A stretch of 64,000 nt of DNA from Mactromeris polynyma (GCA_032209605.1 JASFXZ010000014.1:17069231-17133230); one strand, 5' to 3'. Numbered from the stretch's first letter, positions 22,370 to 34,185 are shown. Numbers and translations: made by a program. The notes: generated by a model not told the origin, from the letters alone.

Positions 22370-23170
22370 TGTGTATATCCAGTCATGAGCAAACGCGTCT
22401 GTAAACGGATCTAGATACATGAAATTGTAAATTGGTAATTGTCTTGACGCCATTGACGCGATCCTATCTACCTGGCGAGTTCCCCATATTCGATCTAACA
22501 AGAATAAGAAGGATATCGGTTGAACCGATGGATGTTCCCCATAGTATGTGAAAATCGTCGAACCGAGGCTGTATTGGAGTCTGTAGGGAGCAAATAGTAA
22601 CCAAAAAGTGCTGGATGATGTTTCCATTTGTTAGGATTCTTGAAATCGCGTCTGCGTTCTTGTTGTCGCGGCCCGCATGGTATTTTGAGTGTGGTATGTT
22701 CGACTGTAATGTTTGTTATACTATATTATATACTGCAATATCGTCCATAGTTATCACGGACCTCCCATGCCATCCCAATCGCCACCGTAGTAACATTGTC
22801 TGAAAGGATTTGAACATTCTTTCCTTTGGCTGTGTATTTGAAAGCTCAAAGACGCATTAACAACTACATACACTTCTCAGTAATTCGAATTGTTTTGGCT
22901 ATTCTTGTGGTCCAACATTCCTTGAGTCTTCTGATCCAATATATCCAATCGCACCATGCTGATTTTGATGCGTCTGTAGTCAGTTGGAAGTCCGATTTGT
23001 TTTGTTCACAACAACTTTGGCGTTCCACTTTTAAAACCGTAAACTTCACCGTTTATTCAGTAAGCGATATATATGTCTCAATAATACTTTTGCAGGAAAG
23101 ACATATTGTCACATAGTAACATATTGTTCGACAATTCTTGCCAATGTTCGAACTGTCCTCGAACAGACGG
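22370..23170 (-). pseudogene. Decayed DIRS-like retrotransposon RT/RNase H remnant
   Basis: On the minus strand, in shifting frames, it reads: LARIVEQYVTM (RT to RNase H connection), then LTTDASKSAWC (first RNase H acidic motif), then SDNVTTVAIGMAW (second), then HPALF, and finally RIWGTRQVDRIASMASRQLP with a DPFTDAFAHDW end. The order of DAS.. / SDN.T.V / HP..F / WG...DR.AS / DP.T.A matches the RNase H and downstream part of DIRS-type tyrosine-recombinase retrotransposons as I know them. Stops and frameshifts break it, and no recombinase is visible. It abuts the 47-bp minisatellite. Confidence 0.6.
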
Positions 23171-23599
23171 TTTCTTCAACGTAATTCTAAGTGTTCGTTT
23201 CTACATTTTCTTTAGTTATCTTAATGACAGTGCTATCGTCTGTATTTTTAATAACATGTCCTACAGAACCTTTCACCAATCCATCTGTATGATCCGTTGT
23301 AACCATGAAACCTTTCTTTTGAATAGTAGATTGAACACAACTAGTATTTTCTTTCTTTGTTCGGGTGTATCACATTGAATTGAAGAATCGCAAATCAGTG
23401 ATTAATCGAAATTTTCCGATTTTCTTTGGTGAAAACACATAGGTCTAGAGTCACATTTCCTAAGTTGAACCAAAAAAATCATTTGTTCCAGTTGACAGTT
23501 CCATGGCTGTGAGTCGCTATATGGTTATTATTTCTATTAATGTTTAACAAAAAACGTATATGATGTTAACTTTCCCTTTCCCATGTTCTTTAACTTGAT

Positions 23600-23855
23600 A
23601 AACTATCCATTATTCCCCCCCCCCCTTTCGGCCTATTGTTGCTAGCTCCGTGATGTATTCCATCCATTAACCCCCTTCGGTTTGTCCTCATTAATTCTCC
23701 TTAGTTGTCCTTAATGGTCGGCCAGGTCATTCCTTGCCCCAATGTTCCATTGCGTAGTTACCCTTGCACCTTCTCAACGCCTGGTGTTTTCCCGGAGGTC
23801 TGTGTGGGGATGCATTGTCTTGTGTATATGGCATTCCCTGTAGCAACTTTTATAT
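23600..23855 (-). repeat. R1 interspersed repeat
   Basis: Reverse orientation, with CCGTGATGTATTCCATCCAT, TTCCTTGCCCCAATGTTCC, TACCCTTGCACCTTCTCAA, CCCGGAGGTCTGTGTGGGG and GGCATTCCCTGTAGCAAC. It is followed at once by an opposite-orientation copy, forming a head-to-head pair. Confidence 0.7.
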
Positions 23856-23902
23856 TTCATTACATTGCTTATTATTATCATATGTTCACTGTCGACATTT
23901 AC

Positions 23903-24180
23903 AGGGAAACAAACGCCTACGAAACATTAAGGAGTTTGATGAGATGCAAGAGCTAACATGTATGAGAATGAGGAAGCAAGGACTCCACTGGCTGATCATC
24001 AAAAACAACCACGGAGTATTTAAAAAAGAGAACAACAAGGTGGAAAGGGATTAAATGGATGGACTACACTATACATGACAAGCATAGAAAACCACTGGCC
24101 ACAGGTCGAATGGGGGAGAGGAAGATCATGAATAAACATCAATTCAAGAAACAGTACATGAGGGAAAGGTGAACTTCACA
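23903..24180 (+). repeat. R1 interspersed repeat, diverged
   Basis: Blocks GGGAAACAAACG, CGAAACATTAAGGAGTT, ACATGTATGAGAATGAGGAA, TTAAATGGATGG and ACCACTGGCCACAGG follow the R1 order seen at 32565-32900. Confidence 0.5.
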
Positions 24181-25162
24181 TACATCTAAAACATGATTTG
24201 GACACTGATATAGACGGTTGAAAATAGATGCCGCTTATAGGACATATTGTTTTGAGAGTGGTCTTACGTGTGCAATGAGAAATAATCAAAAGAGAAGAAA
24301 CTCTGATAGCTTTAATTGAATCGCTTGAAGATTGGCCTCCCTTCGCAGCTGGTATCGAAATAATTAAAAACGATGATCGACGCAATCAGAAATAAATAAA
24401 TGATAAAAAAGAAGTGATATTGTCAAAATGCGCTTTTTCTGATATCAAAACTGTTTTAAGAAAAATGATTTGATTACCAAATAAACTTATTTAGAGTAAT
24501 ATGCTTACATACATCAAAAATATTTTTCGTGAAATCGGAACCAGTGCTCGAGACAGTTTACATATGAAAGGGACACAACTCTGTTTTATCATTGTGCAGC
24601 GTACTGGCAGAGTTATTCGTCTTGGTTAAGGTGAAACCAAGCGAGAACATGAATGTGTCATGGACAGAGATAAGATTATGTTCGTGTATGTGTTCAATGC
24701 GATTCTTTGTGCAAGTCGTCTCATATAATCTTATATGAGATCGTTCATTGTCCTAACAATCTACATAGCAAGCCCAAACAACTAACGGACGCTTCTCGAC
24801 AAAACCTGTATAGGTGACGTTGTTTATTGACTCGAGTATTTCCCAGTGCAATTTTGACGTCACAAAGTAATCGCGTAATCGGAAGTGTCTTTGGTTGCTC
24901 TATTGATTTATTAATAGGATTAAATGAACTTGAAAATGTTGATGTGTGTTCTGAAATTTGTTTCTTTCCATATGTAAAACAGAAGCTGAACACGAATTCA
25001 TGAACTTTTGAGTAAGGCTTTTTTGACGTAACGTCACTTTGTTTGTGCCGATAATGCGCGAAAAGGAGAAATCATTTTTTTTATAATGAAACATACAGCA
25101 GTAGCGTACACATTATGATGCACACACACGTATCGTATTTGAATAACAAATATTGCTCATAA
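24181..25162. other. Gene-free stretch with one interspersed repeat
   Basis: No supported gene. 24785-24900 is the second copy of the repeat seen at 10440-10560. Confidence 0.45.
24785..24900 (+). repeat. Interspersed repeat copy (shared with 10440-10560)
   Basis: Contains CGACAAAACCTGTATAGGTG, ACGTTG, CCCAGTGCAATTTTGACG and GTGTCTTTGG in the same order as 10440-10560. Confidence 0.6.
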
Positions 25163-26075
25163 GACTATGCCGGTACTAACACGATTTGTGTTTTGCGTGA
25201 TAATGTACCATGCCGGTACTAACACGATTTTATGTTTCGTGTGATAATGTACTATGCCGGTACTAACACGATTTGTGTTTTGCGTGATAATGTACCATGC
25301 CGGTACTAACACGATTTTATGTTTCGTGTGATAATGTACTATGCCGGTACTAACACGATTTTGTGTTTCGTGTGATAATGTAGGCCCCTACTATGCCGGT
25401 ACTAACACGATTTTATGTTTTGCGTGATAATGTACTATGCCGGTACTAACACGATTTTGTGTTTCGTGTGATAATGTACTATGCCGGTACTAACACGATT
25501 TTGTGTTTCGTGTGATAATGTACCGTGCCGGTACTAACACGGTTTTGTGTTTCGTGTGATAATGTACTATGCCGGTACTAACACGATTTTGTGTTTCGTG
25601 TGATAATGTACCGTGCCGGTACTAACACGATTTTGTGTTTCGCGTGATAATGTACCATGCCGGTACTAACACGATTTAATCTTTCGTGTGATAATGTACT
25701 ATGCCGGTACTAACACGATTTTGTTTCGTGTGATAATGTACTATGCCGGTACTAACACGATTTTGTTTCGTGTGATAATGTACTATGCCGGTACTAACAC
25801 GGTTTTGTGTTTCGTGTGATAATGTACTATGCCGGTACTAACACGATTTTATGTTTCGTGTGATAATGTACCGTGCCGGTACTAACACGATTTTGTGTTT
25901 CGCGTGATAATGTACCATGCCGATACTAACACGATTTTATGTTTCGTGTGATAATGTACCGTGCCGGTACTAACACGATTTTATGTTTCGTGTGATAATG
26001 TACCGTGCCGGTACTAACACGATTTTATGTTTCGCGTGATAATGTACCGTGTCGGTACTAAGACGGTTTTATGTT
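25163..26075 (+). repeat. 44-bp minisatellite, about 21 copies
   Basis: Unit of about 44 bp containing ACTATGCCGGTACTAACACG and TTTCGTGTGATAATGT. Units vary by 1-2 bp in the T/G-rich middle, and one interruption (GGCCCCTAC) is at about 25383. The CCGGTA and CGTGTGATAATG parts are the most constant. Confidence 0.9.
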
Positions 26076-26156
26076 TACCTCACCCAAGGCGGGATTACGG
26101 AACTCACGACCCTCGGATCAGGAGACAATGGGTCTGTCACTCGACCATTATGCTTT
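26076..26156 (-). repeat. tRNA-like SINE head abutting the 44-bp array
   Basis: On the minus strand: GCATAATGGTCGAGTGACAG (A-box region), then TGTCTCCTGATCCGAGG and GTCGTGAGTTCCGTAATCCC (B-box region, one inserted base), then CGCCTTGGGTGAGGTAAAC, leading directly into the 44-bp repeat units. Pairing is too poor for a functional tRNA. Confidence 0.5.
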
Positions 26157-27600
26157 CCTAGATATATTTTATAACAGTTAGAACCTTCCAGTTAGTCCGC
26201 CAGTACTTGAATATCATTTTATTGAGCAAGAGTAATATCATTCTCATTCCGTGAAACAAATGAGGGTAAATATGAGATTTCCTGTGTAATAAAAGTAAAT
26301 TAACATTGTCCTGTCTCATAGTTTGTTCGCTGGAGGCGAATTACGAAATATTCTACGGCACATGCAGTTAAATTCCATTACAAAGAGGATATATCCAGCA
26401 TTCATTCACTGTAACTATGACTTGTTAATAATGATTTATTGCATTCAGTTATTTTGTTGAACTTCGGATTGTGAGTATAATTGCATCGATAACTGAGCAA
26501 AATAGAATACACATCGACTGCCAACTTAAAGTCAACATGGGGGAATATCGCGCGTCTATCAAAGCCAGAGCTTGAAACACAACGTCTAGTATTTCTGCGT
26601 TTAGCGTCAAGTTGCAATATCAATTTCCAGTTTACCGAAGTTGCCCGAAATGGCGAATTGATTTATTTTCCATCAAACCAAAAAAACAAACATTAGCTTC
26701 ACTGATTTATGGAGGGATTCTCTCAAATTAACTTAATGTATTAAGAGTGAATTTTGTATAATTGGCAGATTTACGAAGCAGCATTGCGCTCGAAGCCGAT
26801 GTTATCTTGAATACTGAAACTCAAATTAAATACGAAGTGTGAAAAGATTAGATAATTCCTAATAAGAAATTTCCACTGACATGCACATAATGCGCGAACT
26901 TCTCCTGGTTTCCAGAAATCTGCTTGAAATACAATTCCACGTTTTACCATCGTCATTCTGTTCTGTCCTGGTTTACGGAATCTGGAACACTTCGGAGACA
27001 TTGTTAATCACTGGACAGCATCTTTGCGTATTTTGTAATCGTCGTTTAGATCCGCACGGTTTTATTTACAAAGAATCAAAAAAATTTATGCAAATATATG
27101 TATATATGGTTATACCCAAATTATTTTTAGCAAAGCATATACTTGTATGACGTACAAACGCTTCTTAATTGACACGATGTTTAATCAAACAATGACAAAC
27201 TGCAGACCGACTGCAGTATCTGAAATGTAGATGATTGCTATTTTTCGCATATCATCTCCATGTTTGTCTTTAGTGCTGCTTCCGTTCTGGTTTTACTTAA
27301 ATGGAGCTATATATTGATGTTCTGGTTAAATACCGAAATGATATTGATCAGGCCCTGTAACAGTGTTGCTGAGCAAAATTTATTTATTTCCAATCTACAT
27401 GTACTATGATAAAAAAAGGAAGAAACTTAAATAATTTTCTTTGATACCAATAGTCAAAGCTCAAAAAGATTCCGTGGAAATAATCACTTTATTACCCTCT
27501 TCAATGTTTGCCAAAATAATTTTCATTTGCTCAAACAAGGTCTCAAAGGGTTACTCCGGGGGAGCGACACAGTACCAGCCATGACCTTCATGATTGTTTT
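26157..27600. other. Gene-free stretch
   Basis: No ORF with splice context or recognisable domain; no ordered repeat seen. Confidence 0.45.
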
Positions 27601-27601
27601 A

Positions 27602-27935
27602 TACAATACAGTATCATTTATTGCATAAAACATCTTACAATGTTTATAGCAAACAAAAGTCAATACTACTGTGCAATGTAGAAGAAATACCTGGATTTTC
27701 AAATAGCATCACAATTTTTACATCATTTTCATACATTGGTTTGATTTCTAAATAAATTGGCAACGTAAATACATTTCGCAAGATTACATGGATTTCCGCA
27801 CATAAGATTCGTATTTGTTTTTACATTTGGCCAGGTGTAATAATAGGCTTTTAAGTATTGAATTCTAAGATTTCTGTATATTGGACAAATTAGTAGAAAG
27901 TGATATTCATTTTTTATCATATTTAAGTTACAATT
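27602..27935 (-). pseudogene. Non-LTR retrotransposon 3'-end remnant
   Basis: A minus-strand frame (27729-27920) encodes NEYHFLLICPIYRNLR and later CNLAKCIYVANLFR, matching in order the C-terminal zinc-knuckle region of the element at 52.6-56.2 kb (SEYHFLLTCPLYVTLR, NIAKFIHFAM). The 3' end (about 27605-27630 read in reverse) has GCAATAAATGATACTGTATT, like that element's tail. The first cysteines are lost to stops. Confidence 0.65.
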
Positions 27936-28789
27936 ATTTCAAAGTAGTTCCATACTACATATACTAGTACGAGTATTTCATAGCCGTTATGATTCGCACT
28001 TCGAAAACCAAAAGTTAACGTTACTAATCTACAAACGTTTGATCAATATCAAATTAAAATCTTTAAAAGCATGTCATAAAAGACAAGTATAAACTGTTGT
28101 ACTCGTACATTTAATTAAAACACCGACTTGTCCCCGTATATTTGACCACTTAGAAATTTCGCTCGCGATGTGTGCAATTAATGTCTTGAAATGACACAAT
28201 ACTGCTACGTGTGATATATATGATATTTATTCAGGGATTAAGGGATTATGCCCGTGATTCACAAGTGTACAGACTGTATGAATATAAATACATACTATAT
28301 GTTACATCATGAATTACAGTGTACCAGACAACTCGAATACGTGCTTAAGCAAAGCATGAATACATGTATAAATTACACATACTTACCGTACTGTAACAGT
28401 CTTATAGATGCATTAGTACATGTTATTATATCTATCATATTTAATATTATGATTGACTATGTATAACTAAATTAAAGAAAAGAAAAAAAGTGTATTTACA
28501 ATGCTTGTTCAATATAATATTCACAAAATGTTTTAGTAATTGTACCGATTATTTTAAACCATGATATATCGGTTACGTGTATGCTTGGGTAACAATGGTA
28601 TCTATAGACACGACATCATGATAAGGTATCCAAACAATTTCCAGACACCTTCGCAATAAATTATTATACTACTTGAAACAATTAAACAACCAATGTGTAA
28701 TACATGTGCTATTGTGTGCTCCCATGAAATACGTACACTTAGAAATATATATAAATGTATAACAATACAAAAAGAGAGATAATACGTAA
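27936..28789. other. Gene-free stretch
   Basis: Nothing identifiable apart from AT-rich low complexity. TATTCAGGGATTAAGGGATTAT (near 28230) resembles 32198-32216, perhaps a small shared repeat. Confidence 0.4.
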
Positions 28790-29060
28790 CTACAAGGAAC
28801 GCCACACACACAAGACAGTGCCTCCAAACGCAGACCTTCGGAAAAACAACAATCCACAAAACATAAGGCACTCAAGGAGGTCAAATGGCACACTTGTTAA
28901 GGAACAGAGGCACAAGGAATGGCCCGGCAGACCACAAGGAACAACTAGGAGAATCAAAGTGGACAGTGAAGGAAAGTGGAGGGGGGGATTAATGGATGGA
29001 AAAGATCACAGGACAAGTCAAGACAACTGGCCGCAACAGGCACACTTACCGATAAGTATG
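28790..29060 (+). repeat. R1 interspersed repeat
   Basis: Blocks AACGCCACACACACAAGACA, GTGCCTCCAAACGCAGACC, CACAAAACATAAGGCACTCA, AGGAATGGCCCGGCAGACCA and ATTAATGGATGGAAAAGATC in R1 order. The 114-codon frame over it is not a gene. Confidence 0.65.
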
Positions 29061-29745
29061 ATTCTTATAACATCACATCCACGCGGTGCAAGGAGTTGAA
29101 CTTATGTTAGATTGTCAGTATATAACAATGAGGAAATTGAGGGCATAGGCTGTTCAACAATATAAAGATTTGTTCCGAAATAATACAAACAAGTTTAATG
29201 ATGAGGATGATTCATATACACATATCATCACAATTTGCCGACTTTGACATTGTGTATTTCTCAGCATGTTTTGTAATAAAAATCCGACACATTTTCGATG
29301 AAACTTTATAACAACTGAAACTCATTTATACACCCACAGACGAGGCAATATGGGAAATAATGCCCCCAGTGGATCTAAATGATTATTTTAATGTCACGTT
29401 CTTAGTGACCCGATGTTCCCCTGCTTTGTGTAATTTTGTCCTGGCTTTCCCAGAATTATGGACACGTAAATTGCATTTCGTTTTACAAAAATGTTCTCTG
29501 TAAGTTTAATACCAATCTGTTTCTAAACCGACAGAAGATGATTTCAGACATCAAAACGAAAGTAGGACTTTCCAATTGATCGTGTTCATTATGAGCAGGG
29601 AATGAAATTAGGTGTCTTCGTGTCAAATATCGTCAATCCATTTATGCGAAGAGCTCTTCGAAGAAAGTTAGAAGTTAAATCATGTCTTATTCAGCTAAAT
29701 AAAACAAATTTTCGTCGGTGAAAAGGTCTTATTTCTTTCGAAATA

Positions 29746-29922
29746 CAGTCGAGCCTCGTTCATTCGAATTCATCGGGTCCGAAATTTGATTTCGAACAAA
29801 ATCAGGGTTTCGAATAAACTATTTCATTTTGACGTGCCTAAGAAGATACATCGGGACCTTGTATTTATTTCGTATACCAAGTATTCGGATAGAAGGTTGG
29901 AGAATAAACTAGGTATGACTGT
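29746..29922 (+). mobile_element. Tigger-like MITE, copy T1
   Basis: TA target, then CAGTCGAGCCTCGTTCATTC at the left, and at the right the inverted GAATAAACTAGGTATGACTG followed by TA. Same family as 38594 and 43565. The CAG.C..ACCTCGTTTATT termini resemble Tigger (pogo group) ends. No coding capacity. Confidence 0.7.
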
Positions 29923-30094
29923 ATGTGAGTTATGTGTGTTAGTCCACTTTAACTGATATAATACTTATGGGGATGTTTTTATAAGGACTATTTTTTATAA
30001 CACGAAATAATCATTCGACTCTGTGTTTCTTATTCATTCATGTAAATTAAAGCACAACTTGGACCTGTCCCCTAAATTCTCTATAGTTGTTTAT

Positions 30095-30155
30095 GCTGGT
30101 TGACATGACCATTCAGTGCCCTCATATTCCCATACACGTTTGCCCTTGTACCTCC
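30095..30155 (-). repeat. R1 interspersed repeat, short fragment
   Basis: Contains ATTCCCATACACGTTTGCCC and TTGTACCTCCTC, the middle block of R1 in reverse orientation. Confidence 0.5.
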
Positions 30156-30342
30156 TCATCCGCATCGCTAAAACTAGTATACATGTTTATGTACCTTCAT
30201 ACACTATTTAGCGCTTAGTACAAAGGGTTTCAGCTACCAATATATGGGTACAGCGATATTGTTAAGTTTGTGTTTATTGCATGTATTGGTGTTTTGAGTA
30301 CAGCGATACTGTATATCAACTGCCGTCATAGTAAGCGTCTGG

Positions 30343-31480
30343 ATCCGCTGTACCAAGTAAATGGGTCGATGTTGCCGATATACGGGTCGCTGTTCCAAGT
30401 ATATGGATCAACGTTGCCGCTATACGGGTCGCTGTTCCAAGTATATGGATCAACGTTGCCGCTATACGGGTCGCTGTTCCAAGTATATGGATAAATGTTG
30501 CCGCTATACGGGTCGCTGTTCCAAGTATATGGATAAATGTTGCCGCTATACGGATCGCTGTACCAAGTATATGGATAAATGTTGCCGCTATACGGGTCGC
30601 TGTTCCAAGTATATGGATAAATGTTGCCGCTATACGGGTCGCTGTTCCAAGTATATGGATAAATGTTGCCGCTATACGGGTCGCTGTTCCAAGTATATGG
30701 ATAAATGTTGCCGCTATACGGGTCGCTGTTCCAAGTATATGAATAAATGCTGCCGCTATACGGGTCCCTGTTCCAAGTATATGGATAAATGTTGCCGCTA
30801 TACGGGTCGCTGTACCAAGTATATGGATAAATGTTGCCGCTATTCGGGTCGCTGTACCAAGTATCTGGATAAATGTTGCCGCTATACGGGTCGCTGTACC
30901 AAGTATATGGATAAATGTTGCCGCTATACGGGTCGCTGTTCCAAGTATATGGATAAATGTTGCCGCTATACGGGTCGCTGTACCAAGTATATGGATCAAT
31001 GTTGCCGCTATACGGGTCGCTGTACCAAAAATATGGACCGATGTTCTCGCTATACCCGTTGCTGTACCAAGTACATTTATATGGGTCGATGTTGCCTCTA
31101 TACGAATCAGTGTACCAACTATATGGGTCGATGTTGCCGCTATACGAATCAGTGTACCAACCATATGGGTCGATGTTGCCGCTATACGAATCAGTGTACC
31201 ATCTATATGGGTCGATGTTGCCGCTATACGAATCAGTGTACCAATTATATGGGTCGATGTTGCCGCTATACGAATCGGTGTACTAATTATATGGGTCGAT
31301 GTTGCCGCTATACGAATCAATGTTCCAATCATATGGGTCGATGATGCCGCTATACGAATCAGTGTACCAATTATATGGGTCGATGTTGCCGCTATACGAA
31401 TCGGTGTACCAATTATATGGGTCGATGTTGCCGCTATACGAATCGGTGTACCAATTATATGGGTCAATATTGCCGCTATC
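30343..31480 (+). repeat. 42-bp minisatellite in two blocks, about 27 copies
   Basis: Unit of 42 bp. Block A (to about 31060) has GCCGCTATACGGGTCGCTGT and CCAAGTATATGGATAAATGTT. Block B (from about 31080) has GCCGCTATACGAATCAGTGT and CCAATTATATGGGTCGATGTT. The blocks are separated by a degenerate junction at about 31020-31090. Because 42 is divisible by three and the unit lacks stops in four frames, long ORFs appear on both strands (327 codons plus, 397 codons minus). I treat them as by-products. Confidence 0.9.
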
Positions 31481-31960
31481 AGTGCATGAAGTATATGGAC
31501 ATAATACATGTCGTTGTTCCCATGATATGAGTGGCTGCGGCCAGTATATCGGTCCCTTTATTATGCAAGTGGGTGGCAGAAAGCACAACGTATCGGATTC
31601 AAGTCAAGTTATTACACCGTGTCAAGAATAAGTTTTCCCAAACGACATCTGTATCTGCGTCAATTTTAATAGTAAGGATGTAAAGTGTTTATTTTACTGT
31701 CTCGAAATATGTAGAAAGGGGAACATGTCCGGAAAAGACTCCCACTTATTCCCTCGGCCAAAGTGTGAATTAAAGATACAAATAAGCTGGAAAAGTGTGT
31801 TTTCATTACACACACTTGAATACTGAAAAAAATCATAAAATGCATTTTCATATTTTTATAATTTTTATATTAAATTGTTCGAAGTTCCTGACGAATTTCC
31901 GTGATAATCAATTCAAATCTATTGCGTCCTTTCCATTTCGAAACATCAGCGATGTGATCA
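31481..31960. other. Gene-free stretch after the 42-bp array
   Basis: No supported gene; AT-rich unique sequence. Confidence 0.4.
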
Positions 31961-31963
31961 AAC

Positions 31964-32175
31964 ATAAACGCCTGTGGCGAGAATTAGTATAGAGGTTGAT
32001 GATTTAACAGTTTCAGAAATCCCCTGTACGTGCTGTTTTCTCCATCAATAACTTTAAGTCTTCTTTTGATCAATGTCCGTAAACGCCTGTCGCTGTCGAA
32101 AATTAGTCGAGGTTGATGATAGTGTAATAATGAGGTTTGAAATTTTAACGGTTTTAGAAATGCCCTGTACGTATA
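31964..32175 (+). repeat. Tandem duplication, about 110 bp x 2, imperfect
   Basis: TAAACGCCTGTGGCGAGAAT...GAGGTTGATGAT...CAGAAATCCCCTGTACGT (31964-32032) is repeated as TAAACGCCTGTCGCTGTCGA...GAGGTTGATGAT...TAGAAATGCCCTGTACGT (32077-32171), with an internal insertion in the second copy. Confidence 0.65.
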
Positions 32176-32564
32176 TATATATATTAGATATATATTCAGA
32201 GACTAAGGCGTTATACCCAAAGTTACAAATAACAAACATACATAAAGTTTGTAACCTAGGGAAATACAGCAGAACATATTAGCAACTTTCGTGTTTCAGC
32301 AATTCAAGTAAACTTTTGCAATTAACACATAATAAAATGAATTGAACGACAAGATTGTGTACATGTATTCGTATTCCTAAAGTCTTCCATTGAAGAGTTG
32401 ACTCAACTGTTTTAGTGCAATATATTTCCTCTTGGTTCTTGTCTTCTTTTAGCGCCTTGAAATCACAATTCGTTGGAGAATAATACAAAGACACAAGATT
32501 GTTCATGCATAATTGATGGTATTAAACAAAGAATATTTAGTTTGAGAGATTAATTTGTTACACT

Positions 32565-32900
32565 GAATGCCACATACACAAGACAATGCCTACCCACATA
32601 GGCTCTATGGAAACAACAGGTTGTGTAAACCGTAGGATCTAAGGAGGTGCAAGGGTAAACATGTATGGGAATAGGGGAGCAATGAATGGTCTGATCGACC
32701 ATCAAACATAAATATGGATAATTTAGGGGGACAACAAGGGGGGAAATAATTAAATGGATGGAATACATCAAGGAAACCAGCCAACAATGTCAGTAATCGT
32801 AAGCCGAAAGGGGTAGGAGAACATAATATTATATCAAGTGAAGGAACATCACATGGGAAGGGGAACTTAACATGTGTCTAAAAACATATATATGAATACT
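32565..32900 (+). repeat. R1 interspersed repeat, longest copy
   Basis: Runs from GAATGCCACATACACAAGAC through ACAATGCCTACCCACATAGG, AAGGAGGTGCAAGGGTAAAC, ATGAATGGTCTGATCGACCA, TTAAATGGATGGAATACATC and ACATGTGTCTAAAAACATAT. No poly(A) and no terminal inverted repeat are obvious, so the class is unknown. Confidence 0.65.
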
Positions 32901-33034
32901 AACCACAACGATTTACAGCCTTGGAACAGTTGACTGTCAGTGAAGATACTGGGAGTTAAATCGATTTACAAATTGTTTTCTTCAGGATAATGTCACAAGA
33001 AATGTAACATAACAGAAAACAACCATATGTGTGT

Positions 33035-34185
33035 CGTTTGTGTATGTAGACGAGGCTCATAATGCCAGCGAATGGCGTTTGTGTATGTAGACGAGGCTCA
33101 TAATGCTAGCGTATGGCGGTTGTGTATGTAGACGAGGCTCATAATGCCAGCGTATGGCGGTTGTGTATGTAGACGAGGCTCATAATGCTAGCGTATGGCG
33201 TTTGTGTATGTAGACGAGGCTCATAATGCTAGCGTATGGCGGTTGTGTATGTAGACGAGGCTCATAATGCTAGCGTATGGCGTTTGTGTATGTAGACGAG
33301 GCTCATAATGCTAGCGTATGGCGTTTGTGTATGTAGACGAGGCTCATAATGCTAGCGTATGGCGTTTGTGTATGTAGACGAGGCTCATAATGCTAGCGTA
33401 TGGCGTTTGTGTATGTAGACGAGGCTCATAATGCCAGCGTATGGCGTTTGTGTATGTAGACGAGGCTCATAATGCTAGCGTATGGCGGTTGTGTATGTAG
33501 ACGAGGCTCATGATGCCAGCGTATGGCGGTTGTGTATGTAGACGAGGCTCATCATGCCAGCGTATGGCGGTTGTGTATGTAGACGAGGCTCATCATGCCA
33601 GCGTATGGCGGTTGTGTATGTAGACGAGGCTCATCATGCCAGCGTATGGCGGTTGTGTATGTAGACGAGGCTCATCATGCCAGCGTATGGCGGTTGTGTA
33701 TGTAGACGAGGCTCATAATGCCAGCGAACGGCGGTTGTGTATGTAGACGAGGCTCATCATGCCAGCGTATGGCGGTTGTGTATGTAGACGAGGCTCATAA
33801 TGCCAGCGTATGGCGGTTGTGTATGTAGACGAGGCTCATAATGCTAGCGTATGGCGGTTGTGTATGTAGACGAGGCTCATAATGCTAGCGTATGGCGGTT
33901 GTGTATGTAGACGAGGCTCATAATGCTAGCGTATGGCGTTTGTGTATGTAGACGAGGCTCATAATGCTAGCGTATGGCGGTTTTGTTTGTAGACGAGGCT
34001 CATAATGCTAGCGTATGGCGTTTGTGTATGTAGACGAGGCTCATAATGCTAGCGTATGGCGTTTGTGTATGTAGACGAGGCTCATAATGCTAGCGTATGG
34101 CGTTTGTGTATGTAGACGAGGCTCATAATGCTAGCGTATGGCGGTTGTGTAAGTAGACGAGGCTCATAATGCCAGCGTACGGTGT
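33035..34185 (+). repeat. 41-bp minisatellite, about 28 copies
   Basis: Unit of 41 bp containing TTGTGTATGTAGACGAGGCT and CATAATGCTAGCGTATGGCG. Two main variable sites (ATAATGCTAG versus ATCATGCCAG, and GCGT versus GCGG) occur in runs, indicating local homogenisation. It has very high sequence identity, so probably recent expansion. Confidence 0.92.

Noticed and set aside
22826..23116. 96-codon plus-strand frame
   Set aside because: Antisense to the DIRS-like RNase H remnant.
23705..24054. Two overlapping 83- and 96-codon frames
   Set aside because: They lie over R1 repeat copies and have the same sequence blocks as the non-coding copies.
28755..29099. 114-codon plus-strand frame
   Set aside because: It covers an R1 copy; the frame is not kept in other copies.
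30316..31509. 397-codon minus-strand frame and 327-codon plus-strand frame
   Set aside because: Both are products of a stop-free 42-bp tandem repeat; frames are open on both strands at once and no splice or start context supports either.
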